This document shows positions 54,215-64,000 of a stretch of 64,000 bases of DNA, in pieces. Position 1 is the stretch's first letter. Each line of letters begins with the position of its first letter. A program made the position numbers and the translations under genes. Source of the stretch: Cristatella mucedo (lineage: Eukaryota > Bryozoa > Phylactolaemata > Cristatellidae); NCBI GenBank assembly GCA_009760855.2, contig WPIO01000210.1, forward strand, positions 250,001 through 314,000, given 5' to 3'. The notes beneath the pieces are model-generated. The model saw only the letters and a program-made list of their open reading frames with translations, ran no database searches and was not told where the DNA came from.

Positions 54215-55455
54215 CTACGTGACCGCCACTCGCAGGAGGCTCACATCAGCTCTGCCCCTCGCGAGAAGCCGGTCGTAGACGCTGCCTACCTTTAGACAAA
54301 GGTGGGGCACCGCTCCCACTGTCAGACGGTTCCCGTAGGTCGCATCCATGCGAGCCCCCTTGGCCGGTCGCATGCGCTCGTCGCCGGTAGATCCCGCACT
54401 TCGTAAACCTCTGCGGCTCATGATGACCTCACCGTTCTCGGAGTTCCACTCCGCCGAGTCGATCTCGCAGTTTCGCTGCTCTGCGCTCAGCACCAAGACG
54501 CTCTCGCAGGTGCTCTTCCCCAGCCGCAACGCTCACATTGTTATGTTTCGCTGCAGTGAAGCTCTCGCTGTTTCGCTCGCGGGCAACCTGCACCTCGTCT
54601 AAGGCTATTATTGACTTGCTATTGACTGCTATCTCGATGCGCTCCTCTGTGCTCTAAGCAGAAACGCTCGTGCAGGTGCTCTTAACCACCGAGCCGCTCT
54701 CGGCGCTGCTCTCCGCGGCTGCTGATGTGTTCTCCTCCGCTACGACACTCGCGCTGCTGCGCTTCACGGCCAAGACGTCGGTCTCACGAATGCATATCGC
54801 TGCTGCCGTGACACTCTTGCTGCTGCGCCTCGCAGCCAAGACGTCAGTCTCATGGGCTGCCTGGGCCTGGTCGCAGGCTACTGCCGCCTCGCAGCTGACC
54901 GAAATCTCACGGTGCTCCTCTGCGCTCTGGGCCGTGATGCTTGTGGGGATGCTCTCCACTGCGAAGAAGCTCTCGTCACTGAGCTCTGCAGCCAAGACGT
55001 CGCTCTCTCGGGCAATATTTGCCGCCGAGATGCTCTCGGCTGCTACGACGCTTTCACTGCTGCGCTTCGCCGCTGAGACTTGGCCGCCTGCATCTTTTCG
55101 CAGACAACTATCGCCTCGGAGCTGCCCACTACCGCCTCACCGCTGGAAGCCTTGGCATGCTGCACCTCCTGATACTCCGGCTGCTGCCGCTGCTCACTTA
55201 TGCTGCTCTAGCGCTCTTCGGCTATTGTTGCTTACTCTATAATGGAAGCGGTCCCATACCCGCTTCCTCCACCGGTATTGCCGTCAGATAGCTTCGGCAG
55301 CCGAATGAGTTCCGCTCGCCTGTCTGAATCTTGCGAGCAGTTGACTGTGGGGTTGACTGGTGATGCAGCTTGCTTGTCGCTTGCAGCTTTGTTTCGGTCT
55401 CGGCTCTAGCGAGCTGCTCCTGCTATAGCCGAAACCTCCGCCGCTCGCTCTATTA
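54215..55455 (-). pseudogene. Gag-like, Ser/Ala/Glu-rich repeat region of element N2
   Basis: Frames on the minus strand: 54654-54995 (113 residues: ESIPTSITAQSAEEHREI; ACDQAQAAHETDVLAARRSS; KSTCTSVSA) and 54215-54529 (104 residues, ending VYDRLLARGRADVSLLRVAV). Between them the sequence continues as STEERIEIAVNSKSIIALDE and EVQVARERNSESFTAAK after one stop. The two blocks beginning TSITAQSAEE and TSVSA-stop-STEE are an internal repeat of about 91 residues. The 31 kb copy carries the second block. The role is unknown; composition suggests a disordered or coiled region rather than an enzyme. Confidence 0.5.
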
Positions 55456-55535
55456 AAAACAATCCTTTCAATCCATTTATTCTTCTAATTATACTGAGTT
55501 GTATATATTTTTAATATAGAGTGAACTTCATTTGA
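55456..55535. other. AT-rich flank of element N2
   Basis: No feature beyond AT richness before the microsatellite block. Confidence 0.4.
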
Positions 55536-55538
55536 TCA

Positions 55539-55742
<204 letters not shown>

Positions 55743-57348
55743 CATCTGTATTCCTAGTTTTACATTCATCAACATAGGGGGACACATCCTACCTTGTGGG
55801 AGATTTTTGGGGGGAAAATGTCCAAGGTCCAATAGAGGGGTAACGTCTGGGGGAAGGGGGAAACGTCCAGGGGCCAAAATACCCCACATCAGGTGACTGA
55901 CTGCTACTTAGATTAAACGTATTCACATGCCCGAAATTACCTACTTGCTCTGTACTAAAAGCTTTCAACTTATTTTCACGTTATGGATAATGCAGTTGTG
56001 TGACTAATATGAGCGACACTGAAAACCGACCGTAATATCCACATCAAATCGAAATAATCAAAAGAGTACGAAAGTAAAACAAAATCTAATATAAGAGTTT
56101 CGATTTGGTTATGAAAACTCCGAATCATATTACTTCACCTACCGCTTAATGCTCTGCTAATCTATATATAGGTTTTTGCGGGAAAGTAAAATTTTTATTC
56201 TGTTCAAAGGAGCTAGTGGTTATGGAGAGCTACGTTTTGAGCTACATTTAATATGTCAAAAGACGACGAGACGGGATATTTATTATTTTCTGTAGAGAAA
56301 ATTAAATCGGCAGTATATTGTGCAATAGATATTGGGCTAATGGTTCTGCTAAACCTTTAGTTTGTATCCCTTGCGGTTACTAAGCGTAACAAAGCAGAGT
56401 CGGCTAAGCACTGCCTCGTTCAAATACAGCGATAAGCGATCCTTCCAATTTCAAGTGACAGTAATAGCCTTCGCTGCTCTGCGGCCACTAGTTAAATTAT
56501 GCAGTAGAACGAGCTAACTTCTTTTTTTTAAAGCGCGATCGAATATTTCAAGCCCACCTGCACATCTTCAAATATCTCGTGCGGTTTCACAGTTGACTTT
56601 CCGAGTGCCGACTAAGCATCTATCACCAGATTTGGTTAAAAATAAGTGAAGCACAGTTAGAAACAATTCAGGTCTGTAAGTTTACTACCTTGCTAAAATA
56701 TTTTCGGCCTCACAGTATTGACAATTTATTAAGACACACTTTGTCTTCGCTGTAGCTGCTTGGACTCTGCAGTTTGATAACGTGGTAATCGAAGTAAACA
56801 TTTTTTCGGTTACATATAGTCTCTGGATAGTGTGACCTGACGAGCTGCTAAGTCAGAGCAAATTAGTAGGGCTCGGGCATAGTAGAGACGGCCATAGTGA
56901 AATCATGCCTTATCACCTAAATCGGATTTAGCAGAGGGCATGACCTAAGCATGGGCAAACTGCACAGGCAACCCATTTCGTTTTACTATATCTCAGCGAA
57001 AAAGGAACTAAAATACCCCAATCATGTTTTTTTGGCTATCAGGCTAAATTGGGTAACTTTAACCAGGTGACGCATCTGGTGAATTACCTAAATAGTTCAA
57101 TATTGGGAACAAATTGGCCCATGAGTAAAGGCTGAGGTTGTTGTTTTAGCTCGTATCAGGTTTAAGGATGATCTGCCCAGAAAAAACCTTCCGCAGAAAT
57201 AATAAACATATTTCCTAATGGTCGATGCTTATTTATGCGATTAGATTATAATAAGTTGATAAAGAGTATGAGTTTTTGTAGCATTCACTATCGAAGACAT
57301 TCAATGTTACCAGTTGACATCCTTTGAAAATGGACTATGCATTTTGGA
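55743..57348. other. Low-repeat AT-rich stretch
   Basis: Local GGGG-rich part at 55795-55880. No gene, tail or element recognised in about 1.6 kb. Confidence 0.4.
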
Positions 57349-57354
57349 ATCTTA

Positions 57355-58381
57355 TCTTGCTGCATGTATTGATGATATCCCCACATGGATGGCAGCATAT
57401 TTTTTCTAAACTAAACGATGATAAAACTAACTTACTAGTTATGGGCAAACCCAATGTGATTCAAAAATTGCAAGGGCTGACGCTCAAAATTGGCTCTGCC
57501 AGCATATCTGCTGTTGAATCAGCTCAAAATCTAGGTGTCATGTTCCAAAGCGACCTCTCGTTAGACGACCATATCAGCTCCACAGTCAAATCCGCCTATT
57601 TTCAGCTTCATAACATTGCTAAAATTCGGGCTTTTTTAGATAAAGATATCACATCTAAGTTGGTCAATGCATTCGTGACATCCCGTCTCGACTTCTGCAA
57701 CTCACTGCTTACTGGCTTACCAGCATGTGCGATCAGGCGATTGCAGCTGGTGCAAAACTCTGCAGCTAGGCTTGTCTGTCGTGAGCGTCCAATTGCCACA
57801 TTACACCACTTCTCGCCGACGTGCACTGGCTACCAGTCAAGCAACGGATTGAATTCAAGGTTTTGTCGCTCACTTTTAGGTCCCTTCATTTTTTTGCTTA
57901 AGCCTATCTCTCAGATATAATCCCTCATCAGGCCAAGCATCGTACCACCTGCTTTTCTGAATCCTACTGTCTACTAATACCTCGTACAAACCTCAAGTCC
58001 TGTGGAAACCGTACATTTAGTTCGTATGCTACCAAAGACTGGAACTCCTTCCCGACCTGCGTCAGAACATCCCCCGACTTGACCACATTTAATAGAACTT
58101 TAAAGAACACCTATTTAAGACAGCGTTTGGTGGGTCCCTATGATTCGTCCTTCACGTGCCTATGCGTGCTGACACTGTGCATGCTGCCACTAACCACATT
58201 TGCATGCTGACTCTGTGCATGTCACCCCTAACCAGGGTATTCATTTTGTTTGTTTATCAAGCATGATATCACTAACTATTCAGTTGCATTTCACTTTGCA
58301 GCAAATGTAAAGCGTCTAGAGAGAGATTGAGTTCCCTGAGGGCGCTTTATCAATTGCATTATTATTATTATTATATTTAGT
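57355..58381 (+). mobile_element. LINE family A, 5'-truncated copy
   Basis: Starts in the ACIDDI region after YADD. The plus-strand frame 57324-57920 is open through FSKLNDDKTNLLVMGKPNVI, NLGVMFQSDLSLDDHI, LDFCNSLLTGLPACAIRR and LVQNSAARLV. A frameshift near 57788 moves the LHWLPV part out of frame. Later parts are broken. The 3' UTR, hairpin (about 58310-58347) and (ATT)n (58358-58373) are present. ATCTTA flanks it (57349-57354, 58382-58387). Confidence 0.9.
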
Positions 58382-58387
58382 ATCTTA

Positions 58388-59584
58388 AATTTTCATTCTG
58401 ATACTAAATATCTCTCAGTGTACAGTCTAAATGATCTTTATAGTGGAAATCATGTATATCGACTACTTATTGCAGGGTTTCCCTAAGGAAATTGAGTCTC
58501 TAATTAAACTTGTTTAAAAACCGAAGTAGAACTCAGTAAATATATGCCCTAACTTTTAAATGATCAACTTTGGCTGAGAAGCTGTTTAATTGGCTTATTT
58601 TCAATAGATGACCTTAAGCTCCATCATAAATTTGTATCGTTTAATTTTCTATTCATTATAGTTGTCCATTTCCAACATGCAATAGGCCGTATCATAATAT
58701 TTGCTTAACAGTAAGTCTTCAAAGTTTAGCAATTCTTTGCATGCTAAAATGTTAAGCATGCTATCACATCTGGACGCATTTTGTTTGTAGTTGTATAAAA
58801 AAGTCTCGGGTAGTGTAGCTATGCCAATTTGCTGGAGCTTGTCATTTCACGATTGTAATACGGAAAAATTCAGGAGTCATTGATTCTAAGCATTTTGTTG
58901 CCGATAGAAAATGTTCACCAAAACTAAAATATTTCTTGATTGTCCTTCTCAAAATCACTTTCCACAGCATCAGCTAAGGCGGGATATAGCATTTTCGAAG
59001 CTCACTAATCTTGCACAGCTGAGCTGTACGGTGCTGAAGTTGCTGATCTTTCAGCATGTGATTAGGAATAATATCAAACCACAGATCAGATATGGTATAG
59101 GTCACGTTGCTCACTGGGAATATAATTTCGTTCGACGCAGCTCTCATTCCCCCAACGGTGATCCAGTGGAACTAATGTTTAATATTTGATTCTTTTACTG
59201 AGCAATTGGTATCAAGCTGCACAAGACGGCGAGAGAGGAGAGCCCGCCAGTGAGCGACAAAGGTGCCGGAACGACGCTTTTGTCTAATCGTCTTCGATGC
59301 TTTCTAGCCAATTTAGAAAACCTCCGGCTCCTTGTGCACTTCCCCATTCAAGAAAGGCCTGAAGTTGGATGTCGCTACAGTTTTTGTAGACAAAGTGCCG
59401 AGTCGGTCGCAAATCCAGCGTCGACTGGTGAGCTAGCTGATTATTGTCGGTGTTCAAGGATCCGACTAAAAATAAAAAATTGCCTAGTCATCAGCTGTAC
59501 TCAGATTCACTGAGCGTAAAAAAAAGAGCTAACTTCGACGCCATGCAAAACAGCAATTTCTCAGCAAGAATAGCCTTTTAAGAG
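58388..59584. other. Low-repeat stretch
   Basis: Plus-strand frames 58911-59189 (92 residues) and 59250-59513 (87 residues) lack known motifs and any copy elsewhere. Left uncalled. Confidence 0.35.
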
Positions 59585-60200
59585 GCATTTGTTGCATCCA
59601 GAGGCGCCAAGAGCGATGCAAGTGCGTGCCTAACTGGTGGCCGAAGTAGAGTCAAGCCTCCTTAGTCGCAGCAGACGTGTATTGCGACCACGACTCATGG
59701 GAGCACAAGCATCACACAGTTTTAAGGCCTATTCTCAAACACTAAATCACACGGCAAATATGGCTGCTTTAACAGCTGCCATCGTCTCAACACTAGCTCG
59801 GCTAAAGCCATGTTGACAGAATCACAGTCTGCCGATGCTTAATGCTTCAGGGTAAGTCTTGGAGATGATGACAGCATTGGAAAGAGGACAAACGTCGACG
59901 GAGTGAGTCCAAGGCGGCTGGCCTGGTATGGCTATCTGGGCCTTTCCTTGTTGCCGGAACAGACAACAGATGCTGGGAGAATGTGAACACTATTGGCACC
60001 AGATGCCCAGGAAGGCTAACACTCTAAAAGGCAGCTCATCAAAGTCTTACCAGCGAGTGAAGCTCTCGTTCAATAGCAAAAGTCTCGTGATAACTGTGGC
60101 TCGGCATACTGAACAAGCACTCCTATGCTGACTTGTAAGCGGCCACTGTGGTAGCATGGACGAGGCATCCTTGATAGATTTTAGATCCAATTGTTCACAG
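59585..60200. repeat. R-unit copy E (left-truncated)
   Basis: Starts around GGTGGCCGAAGTAGAGTC, then CTCCTTAGTCGCAGCAGACG, GCATCACACAGTTTTAAGGC, CTGCCGATGCTTAATGCTTC, TTCCTTGTTGCCGGAACAG and AGTCTTACCAGCGAGTGAAG. Passes into LINE A RT sequence on the right. Confidence 0.7.
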
Positions 60201-61050
60201 TGAATCAGAATGTAGTCCATACAGGACCTAAAAAAAAGCGATCAAGATTGTAAACAGAAGCAGTTGGATATCGATATAGGAGGCCAGAAGAATAAAATAA
60301 ATCTTAGGCCCTGACAGCAAAGGACATGTGGTTCGGCAGAGATTCAGGTTAACGGTTTGATCCCGAGCAGGGAGTGGTACGACACATAGCCTAGTGGGGG
60401 GGGGGAATCCAATAGGTGGGCTTGAGAAAAATAAGTAAGACACATAAATGTGACTAATGCAACCCTGAAGTCGATGCTTTGCTTGACTGGGAGTGAGTGC
60501 AGTTAAAAAAAAAGTGTTGTGATGTCGCAACTTAGATCATCCCGGCATACAAGCCTAGCTGCGGAGATTCGAACAAGCTGGCTGTAAGTGCTTGAGTGCA
60601 ACGGTCGATAGACCAGGAAACCGTGAGCTACATATGTCAAGATCGGACATCACAGTAGCGTAGACCAATTAAGATGTGATATCACTGCCTAAGCAGGAAA
60701 TAATTTTTGCGATGTTGTGTTGTATGTAGGTATGCAGAAAGTACGTAGACGTGACTTTGAAGCTGACGGGGTCGTCTAATGAAGTACAATTTTGACAGAA
60801 TGCTTAGCTTTTGTGCAGATAAAACAACAAGTATGGTGGCTGGCCCGATTGTCAGGACCTATCTTTTTACTTTCTCAGTCGCACATCTTTTGCCCATAAC
60901 CTTTTAGCTGATTTTTATTTTTTATTTAAGTTAGAAAAGTCCCCTGTTGTCTATTTGCAAGTGTCCTCAGCTCATACAGCAATGTATTTGAGAGAATCGG
61001 TCATTTTGGCTGTCATTGAAGAATCTTTAGGGATGCTGCTTAGGACAAAG
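60201..61050 (-). mobile_element. LINE family A RT region, old copy
   Basis: Reverse-complemented RT C-terminal and core sequence (ACGGTTTGATCCCGAGCAGG; ATAGCCTAGTGGGGG; GCTTTGCTTGACTGGGAGTG; ATACAAGCCTAGCTGCGGAG; TGTTGTATGTAGGTATGCAG). Frames are broken. It joins R-unit E on the left and a LINE tail on the right. Confidence 0.65.
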
Positions 61051-61250
61051 TAAGCAGAATATAGACGCCATAAAGGAAACATGATCTAATGGTTATCACC
61101 AGCATGCTTAACGTCCACAAGAGGTACTTGGTTAGTGATGACGAACGTTAGGTCAAATTTTCAAATAAGTTCGCAGAAAACTGCATAGTGCGTCTACTTA
61201 TATGCCCAGACCAAACAGACCACGTGAATCTAATGCATGCCGTTCGGCCA
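61051..61250 (-). mobile_element. LINE A 3' end joined to R-unit F
   Basis: GACGCCATAAAGGAAACATG, GGTTATCACCAGCATGCTTA, ACTTGGTTAGTGATGACGAA, GCATAGTGCGTCTACTTATA, CATGCCGTTCGGCC. It joins R sequence at GAAGAAGCAGTTGGTCACCG. Confidence 0.7.
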
Positions 61251-62660
61251 TCCAAAGAAGAAGCAGTTGGTCACCGTACGTCAGCACCAGGCCACACAAC
61301 ACTCCGAGCAAAGTTTTATATCAGAACCTGTCTTTGTTTGGCTGCTCTCACCAACAACACATTGCATGCAGACAAGATTGCTGCAGCAGACACAACCAGC
61401 ACAAGTAGCAGCAGCTGACTACCCATAGGTTAAGGTCGAGCAAAGCTTCCTGCTTTCGCTTGGTGGGAAATACAGTTAAAGCAGATTAGGCACTCCTGGA
61501 AAACTCACGACACAGTCGCACATGATCAACTGTATGCAACACCAGTGACAGTCTATACGGTTGTATGCCATTAGTATCCCTTAGCTGGCCGATCCTACCC
61601 TCATGGGTGTAATCCTTAGCAACTGAGTGATGCAAGAAGGGGAGGGTGGGAATACAGGAACCAAGCCTTTATATAGGAGGATGTCGAATGCAGTGCAGCC
61701 TACCCAAGGTGGAAACTCCTTACACTGCATCCACAAGCACGAAGCGCGATGCAGATGGCTGCTTAAGTCGTAGTTAAAATAGAGACGAGCCTCCTTAGTA
61801 CCAGCAGACGTATACTGTGACTACGACTCATGGAAACACAAGCATCACACAATTTTAAGGCCTTTCCCCAAACACTTAACCATTACGCAAAAATGGCTGC
61901 TCTAATAAGAGCTCACGTCTCACACACTTTCTTGGCTAAATTACGCGGCAGGATCGCAGTAATTTAATATATTGTATCTATTTCTGTAAATCCACAGTCA
62001 CAAAGACTACGTGGGTGTAACGCAGGAGAGATTTATATAGCTCACTCACAGCCTAAGCAATTTTTGGTACGAATTCGGTCGCCAACAGACTTCGTCTCAC
62101 GCAAAGAAGAATAATTGGGAAGCCTAGCAGAGTCAGGATAGCAGTTGGTGTAGTGAGGAGCACGGGAGTAGCAACTTACAATCGCTGAAAAGGATAATCT
62201 AAAGTCGGTAGCAGGAGAGTAATTGTCATTTCATAAGATTTGTGGAAGCGAGTTTCACAGTCTGCCGACCCTAAATGCTTCAGGGTAAGTCAAGCGACAG
62301 ATCATAGTATAGGACAGAGGAGAAACGTTGGCGGAGTGAGTCGAAGAGGGCGTGCCTGCTTAGGCTCTCAGGGTCTCTCCTGGCTTGCCGGAAAGATCAA
62401 CAGATGCTAGTAGCATGTTGAACGCACGTGGCACCAGATGCCCAGCAATGCAATCACTCTAGAAGCTAGCTCATCGAAGTCTTACCAGAAAGTGAAGCTC
62501 TCACCCAATAAAAAGAGTCTCGTGATAACAGTGGCATGGCATATTGCACACACACTCGTAGACAAATCGTTTTAACACAAGGCTCGAACTTATGAGCGCC
62601 TGTTTTCTTAGCATGGACGAGGGGTCCTTACTCTATTGTAGCTCCAATGGTTGACATAGA
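61251..62660. repeat. R-unit copy F, interrupted by LINE B
   Basis: Blocks: TCAGCACCAGGCCACACAAC, GTAGCAGCAGCTGACTACCC, GTATGCAACACCAGTGACAG, GGAGGATGTCGAATGCAGTG, CTCCTTAGTACCAGCAGACG, ATCACACAATTTTAAGGCCT. LINE B then interrupts (61957-62258), and the unit resumes CACAGTCTGCCGACCCTAAA, CTCTCCTGGCTTGCCGGAAA, GTCTTACCAGAAAGTGAAGC. Confidence 0.7.
61957..62258 (-). mobile_element. LINE family B, 3' fragment inserted in R-unit
   Basis: Tail end at left (TAATTTAATATATTGTATCT), then CTACGTGGGTGTAACGCAGG, GTCGCCAACAGACTTCGTCT, GGAAGCGAGTTTCACAG. Flanking TCGCAG and TCACAG look like an imperfect duplication. The uninterrupted R sequence is seen at 59815-59840. Confidence 0.8.
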
Positions 62661-63545
62661 ATGAGAATGTGGTCCGGACAGGACCTAAAAAATCTATCAA
62701 GATTGTAATCGGAAGGAGGTGGACATTGATCTATGAGAATAGAAGAGTAAACCAATTCTTAGACCCTGTTTGCAAAGGATATGAGGTTCGTACCAGACTA
62801 AGGTAAATGGTGCGATCCCGAATGGTGAGTGGTATGACACTCAGACTAGTGGTGCTGTTGCCAAATAATTAAGGCACCGAAAAGTGATTGATGTAATCTT
62901 GAACTCGATGCTTCGCTTGACTTGAAGTGAGTGCAGTTCAGAGAAAAGTGGTGTGATGTCGCAACTTGGATCCTCCCGGCATACAAGCTCAGCTGTGGAG
63001 ATTTGCACAAGGTAGCTGTGAGTGCCTGAGTGCATACGCCGATAGACCAGCAAACAGTGAGCTATTGGATGTCAAGATCAGATAATAAAATATCGTGAAC
63101 CAATTTATATTTGATATCCCTGCTTAAGCAAGAAAGAATTTTCGCAATGTTATTTAGTACATAGGTATGGACCAATTTAGATGTGATGTCCTTGCCTAAG
63201 CAAGAAATAATTTTTGCATTGTTATGTGGTACGTAGGTATGCTGAAAGTAGGCAGAAGTGACTGTAAAGCTGATGGGGCAACTAATTAAGTTCAATTTGA
63301 AACAGGATGGCTTGCTTTTGTGCAGATTAAACAGCAAGTATGCTGGCAGGGTCGATTTTCAGGAAATATCTTTCTAGTTTATGAGTCTCACGTCTTTTGC
63401 CCATAACCTTTTAGCTGATTTTTATCTATATTTAAGTTCAGAAAGTCCACTGTCGTCTATTTGCAAGTGTCATCAGTACATACAGCAAAGAAATGAGAGA
63501 ATCGGTCGTGTTGGCGGTCACAGAAGAATCTTTAAAGATGCTGCC
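62661..63545 (-). mobile_element. LINE family A RT region, old copy with 72-bp duplication
   Basis: Same layout as 60201-61050 (GGTGCGATCCCGAATGGTGA; CTTCGCTTGACTTGAAGTGA; ATACAAGCTCAGCTGTGGAG). The segment with AAGCAAGAAAGAATTTTCGC is tandemly duplicated with a 72-base period at 63098-63241; copy E has it once. Confidence 0.65.
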
Positions 63546-63750
63546 TAAGACAAAGTAAGCCGACTATAGATGCTATGAAGGAAGCATGATTGAATGGTTA
63601 GCACTAGCATGGTTAATGCCCAAGCGAGGTACTTGGTTAGAGGTAACAAACATGTGGTCAACTTTATCAGTAGGTTAGCTCCAGATAGTATTGTGCGACC
63701 ACTTATATCCACAGACCAAACAAGTCGTATGGACCTAATAATGGCAGTTC
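63546..63750 (-). mobile_element. LINE A 3' end joined to R-unit G
   Basis: GATGCTATGAAGGAAGCATG, GGTTAGCACTAGCATGGTTA, ACTTGGTTAGAGGTAACAAA, then GGCAGTTCAGCCATCCGATC at the junction. The start lies 2504 bases from the equivalent base at 61073. Confidence 0.7.
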
Positions 63751-64000
63751 AGCCATCCGATCGAAGAAGCAATTGGTCACCGTAGCTCAGGGCCAGCCAC
63801 ACAACTGCACGAGCATATTTTTTTCACCAGTATTGATCTTAGTTTGGCGGCTCTTCCCAAAAGACACTGCATCCACAAAAGGGTACTATAACAGACATGG
63901 TTGCCTAAAGCTACCAGCGCGAGCAGCAGTAGCCTGAGTAGCCACGCACTCGTTGGTTATACGCAGAGCTAAGCTTCCAGCTATCGTTTGGGGGCAAAGA
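63751..64000. repeat. R-unit copy G, running off the window
   Basis: GAAGAAGCAATTGGTCACCG, AGCTCAGGGCCAGCCACACA, ACTGCACGAGCAT, GACACTGCATCCACAAAAGG, GAGCAGCAGTAGCCTGAGTA. Truncated by the window end. Confidence 0.7.

Larger units (their letters stand above)
53795..55455 (-). mobile_element. Small LTR element N2, inverted relative of N1
   Basis: Minus strand: gag-like interior (55455 down to 54200), purine-rich TTCTAATGGGATGGGATG, then LTR (54128-53795). No 5' LTR found beyond 55455, so it is 5' truncated. Aligns with 30590-31560 of N1 (RFRL and EQLARAETETK-like; GTGGAGGAAGCGGGTATGGG; CGACTCGGCGGAGTGGAACT; GATCTACCGGCGACGAGCGC). Confidence 0.65.

Noticed and set aside
54670-55242. 190-residue plus-strand frame
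   Set aside because: Antisense of the N2 gag-like region, whose minus-strand protein blocks are shared with N1; the plus frame is a shadow of a biased codon pattern.
57324-57354. Start codon of a LINE gene at 57324
   Set aside because: The first residues come from target sequence outside the LINE, as shown by the ATCTTA duplication at 57349-57354.

Overview
The window looks like a stretch of a large, repeat-rich animal genome, most likely an invertebrate. It carries two families of L2/CR1-like non-LTR retrotransposons, tRNA-derived SINEs, decayed LTR elements, a hAT-type MITE, and (ATT)n, (GA)n, (AC)n and (AT)n microsatellites. I find no long intact reading frame outside transposons, no operon-like gene packing and no convincing host exon. 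The species cannot be named from what is here. No working gene was found. The best-preserved coding sequence is the 3' half of a LINE reverse transcriptase at 18775-19721.

Layout. 1-2.5 kb holds one SINE relic and is otherwise unrecognised. 2.5-7.9 kb and 15.5-21.1 kb are diverged copies of one multi-kilobase segment, told apart by later LINE and SINE insertions. 9-15.2 kb and 21.6-24.8 kb are mostly ancient minus-strand LINE family A sequence. 25-29.9 kb is nearly free of recognisable repeats. 30-32.2 kb is a small LTR element with a gag-like region. 33-36.5 kb is largely unrecognised. 37.45-43.17 kb is a Gypsy-like LTR retrotransposon on the minus strand, with gag and protease remnants but no reverse transcriptase, and a LINE inserted in it; 45.3-46.5 kb is an isolated LTR of the same family in the opposite orientation. 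48.1-49.6 kb and 52.0-53.2 kb are LINE family B. 53.8-55.46 kb is a second, inverted copy of the 30-32 kb element. 57.36-58.38 kb is another LINE A copy. 59.6-64.0 kb is a roughly 2.5-kb tandem arrangement of a chimeric LINE/R-unit repeat that runs off the window.

The most unusual item is the R-unit, a 1.1-1.4 kb GC-richer sequence present in at least seven partial or near-complete copies. It repeatedly joins LINE family A at the same point, a few codons before the RT stop codon. An old LINE A copy at 10.26-10.93 kb and several young copies run through that point without it. This suggests the chimera spread as a unit, by retrotransposition or segmental duplication.

Limits. All homology calls were made by eye from motifs and internal comparison. 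Element ends are exact only where a target-site duplication is stated; other boundaries are uncertain by tens of bases.
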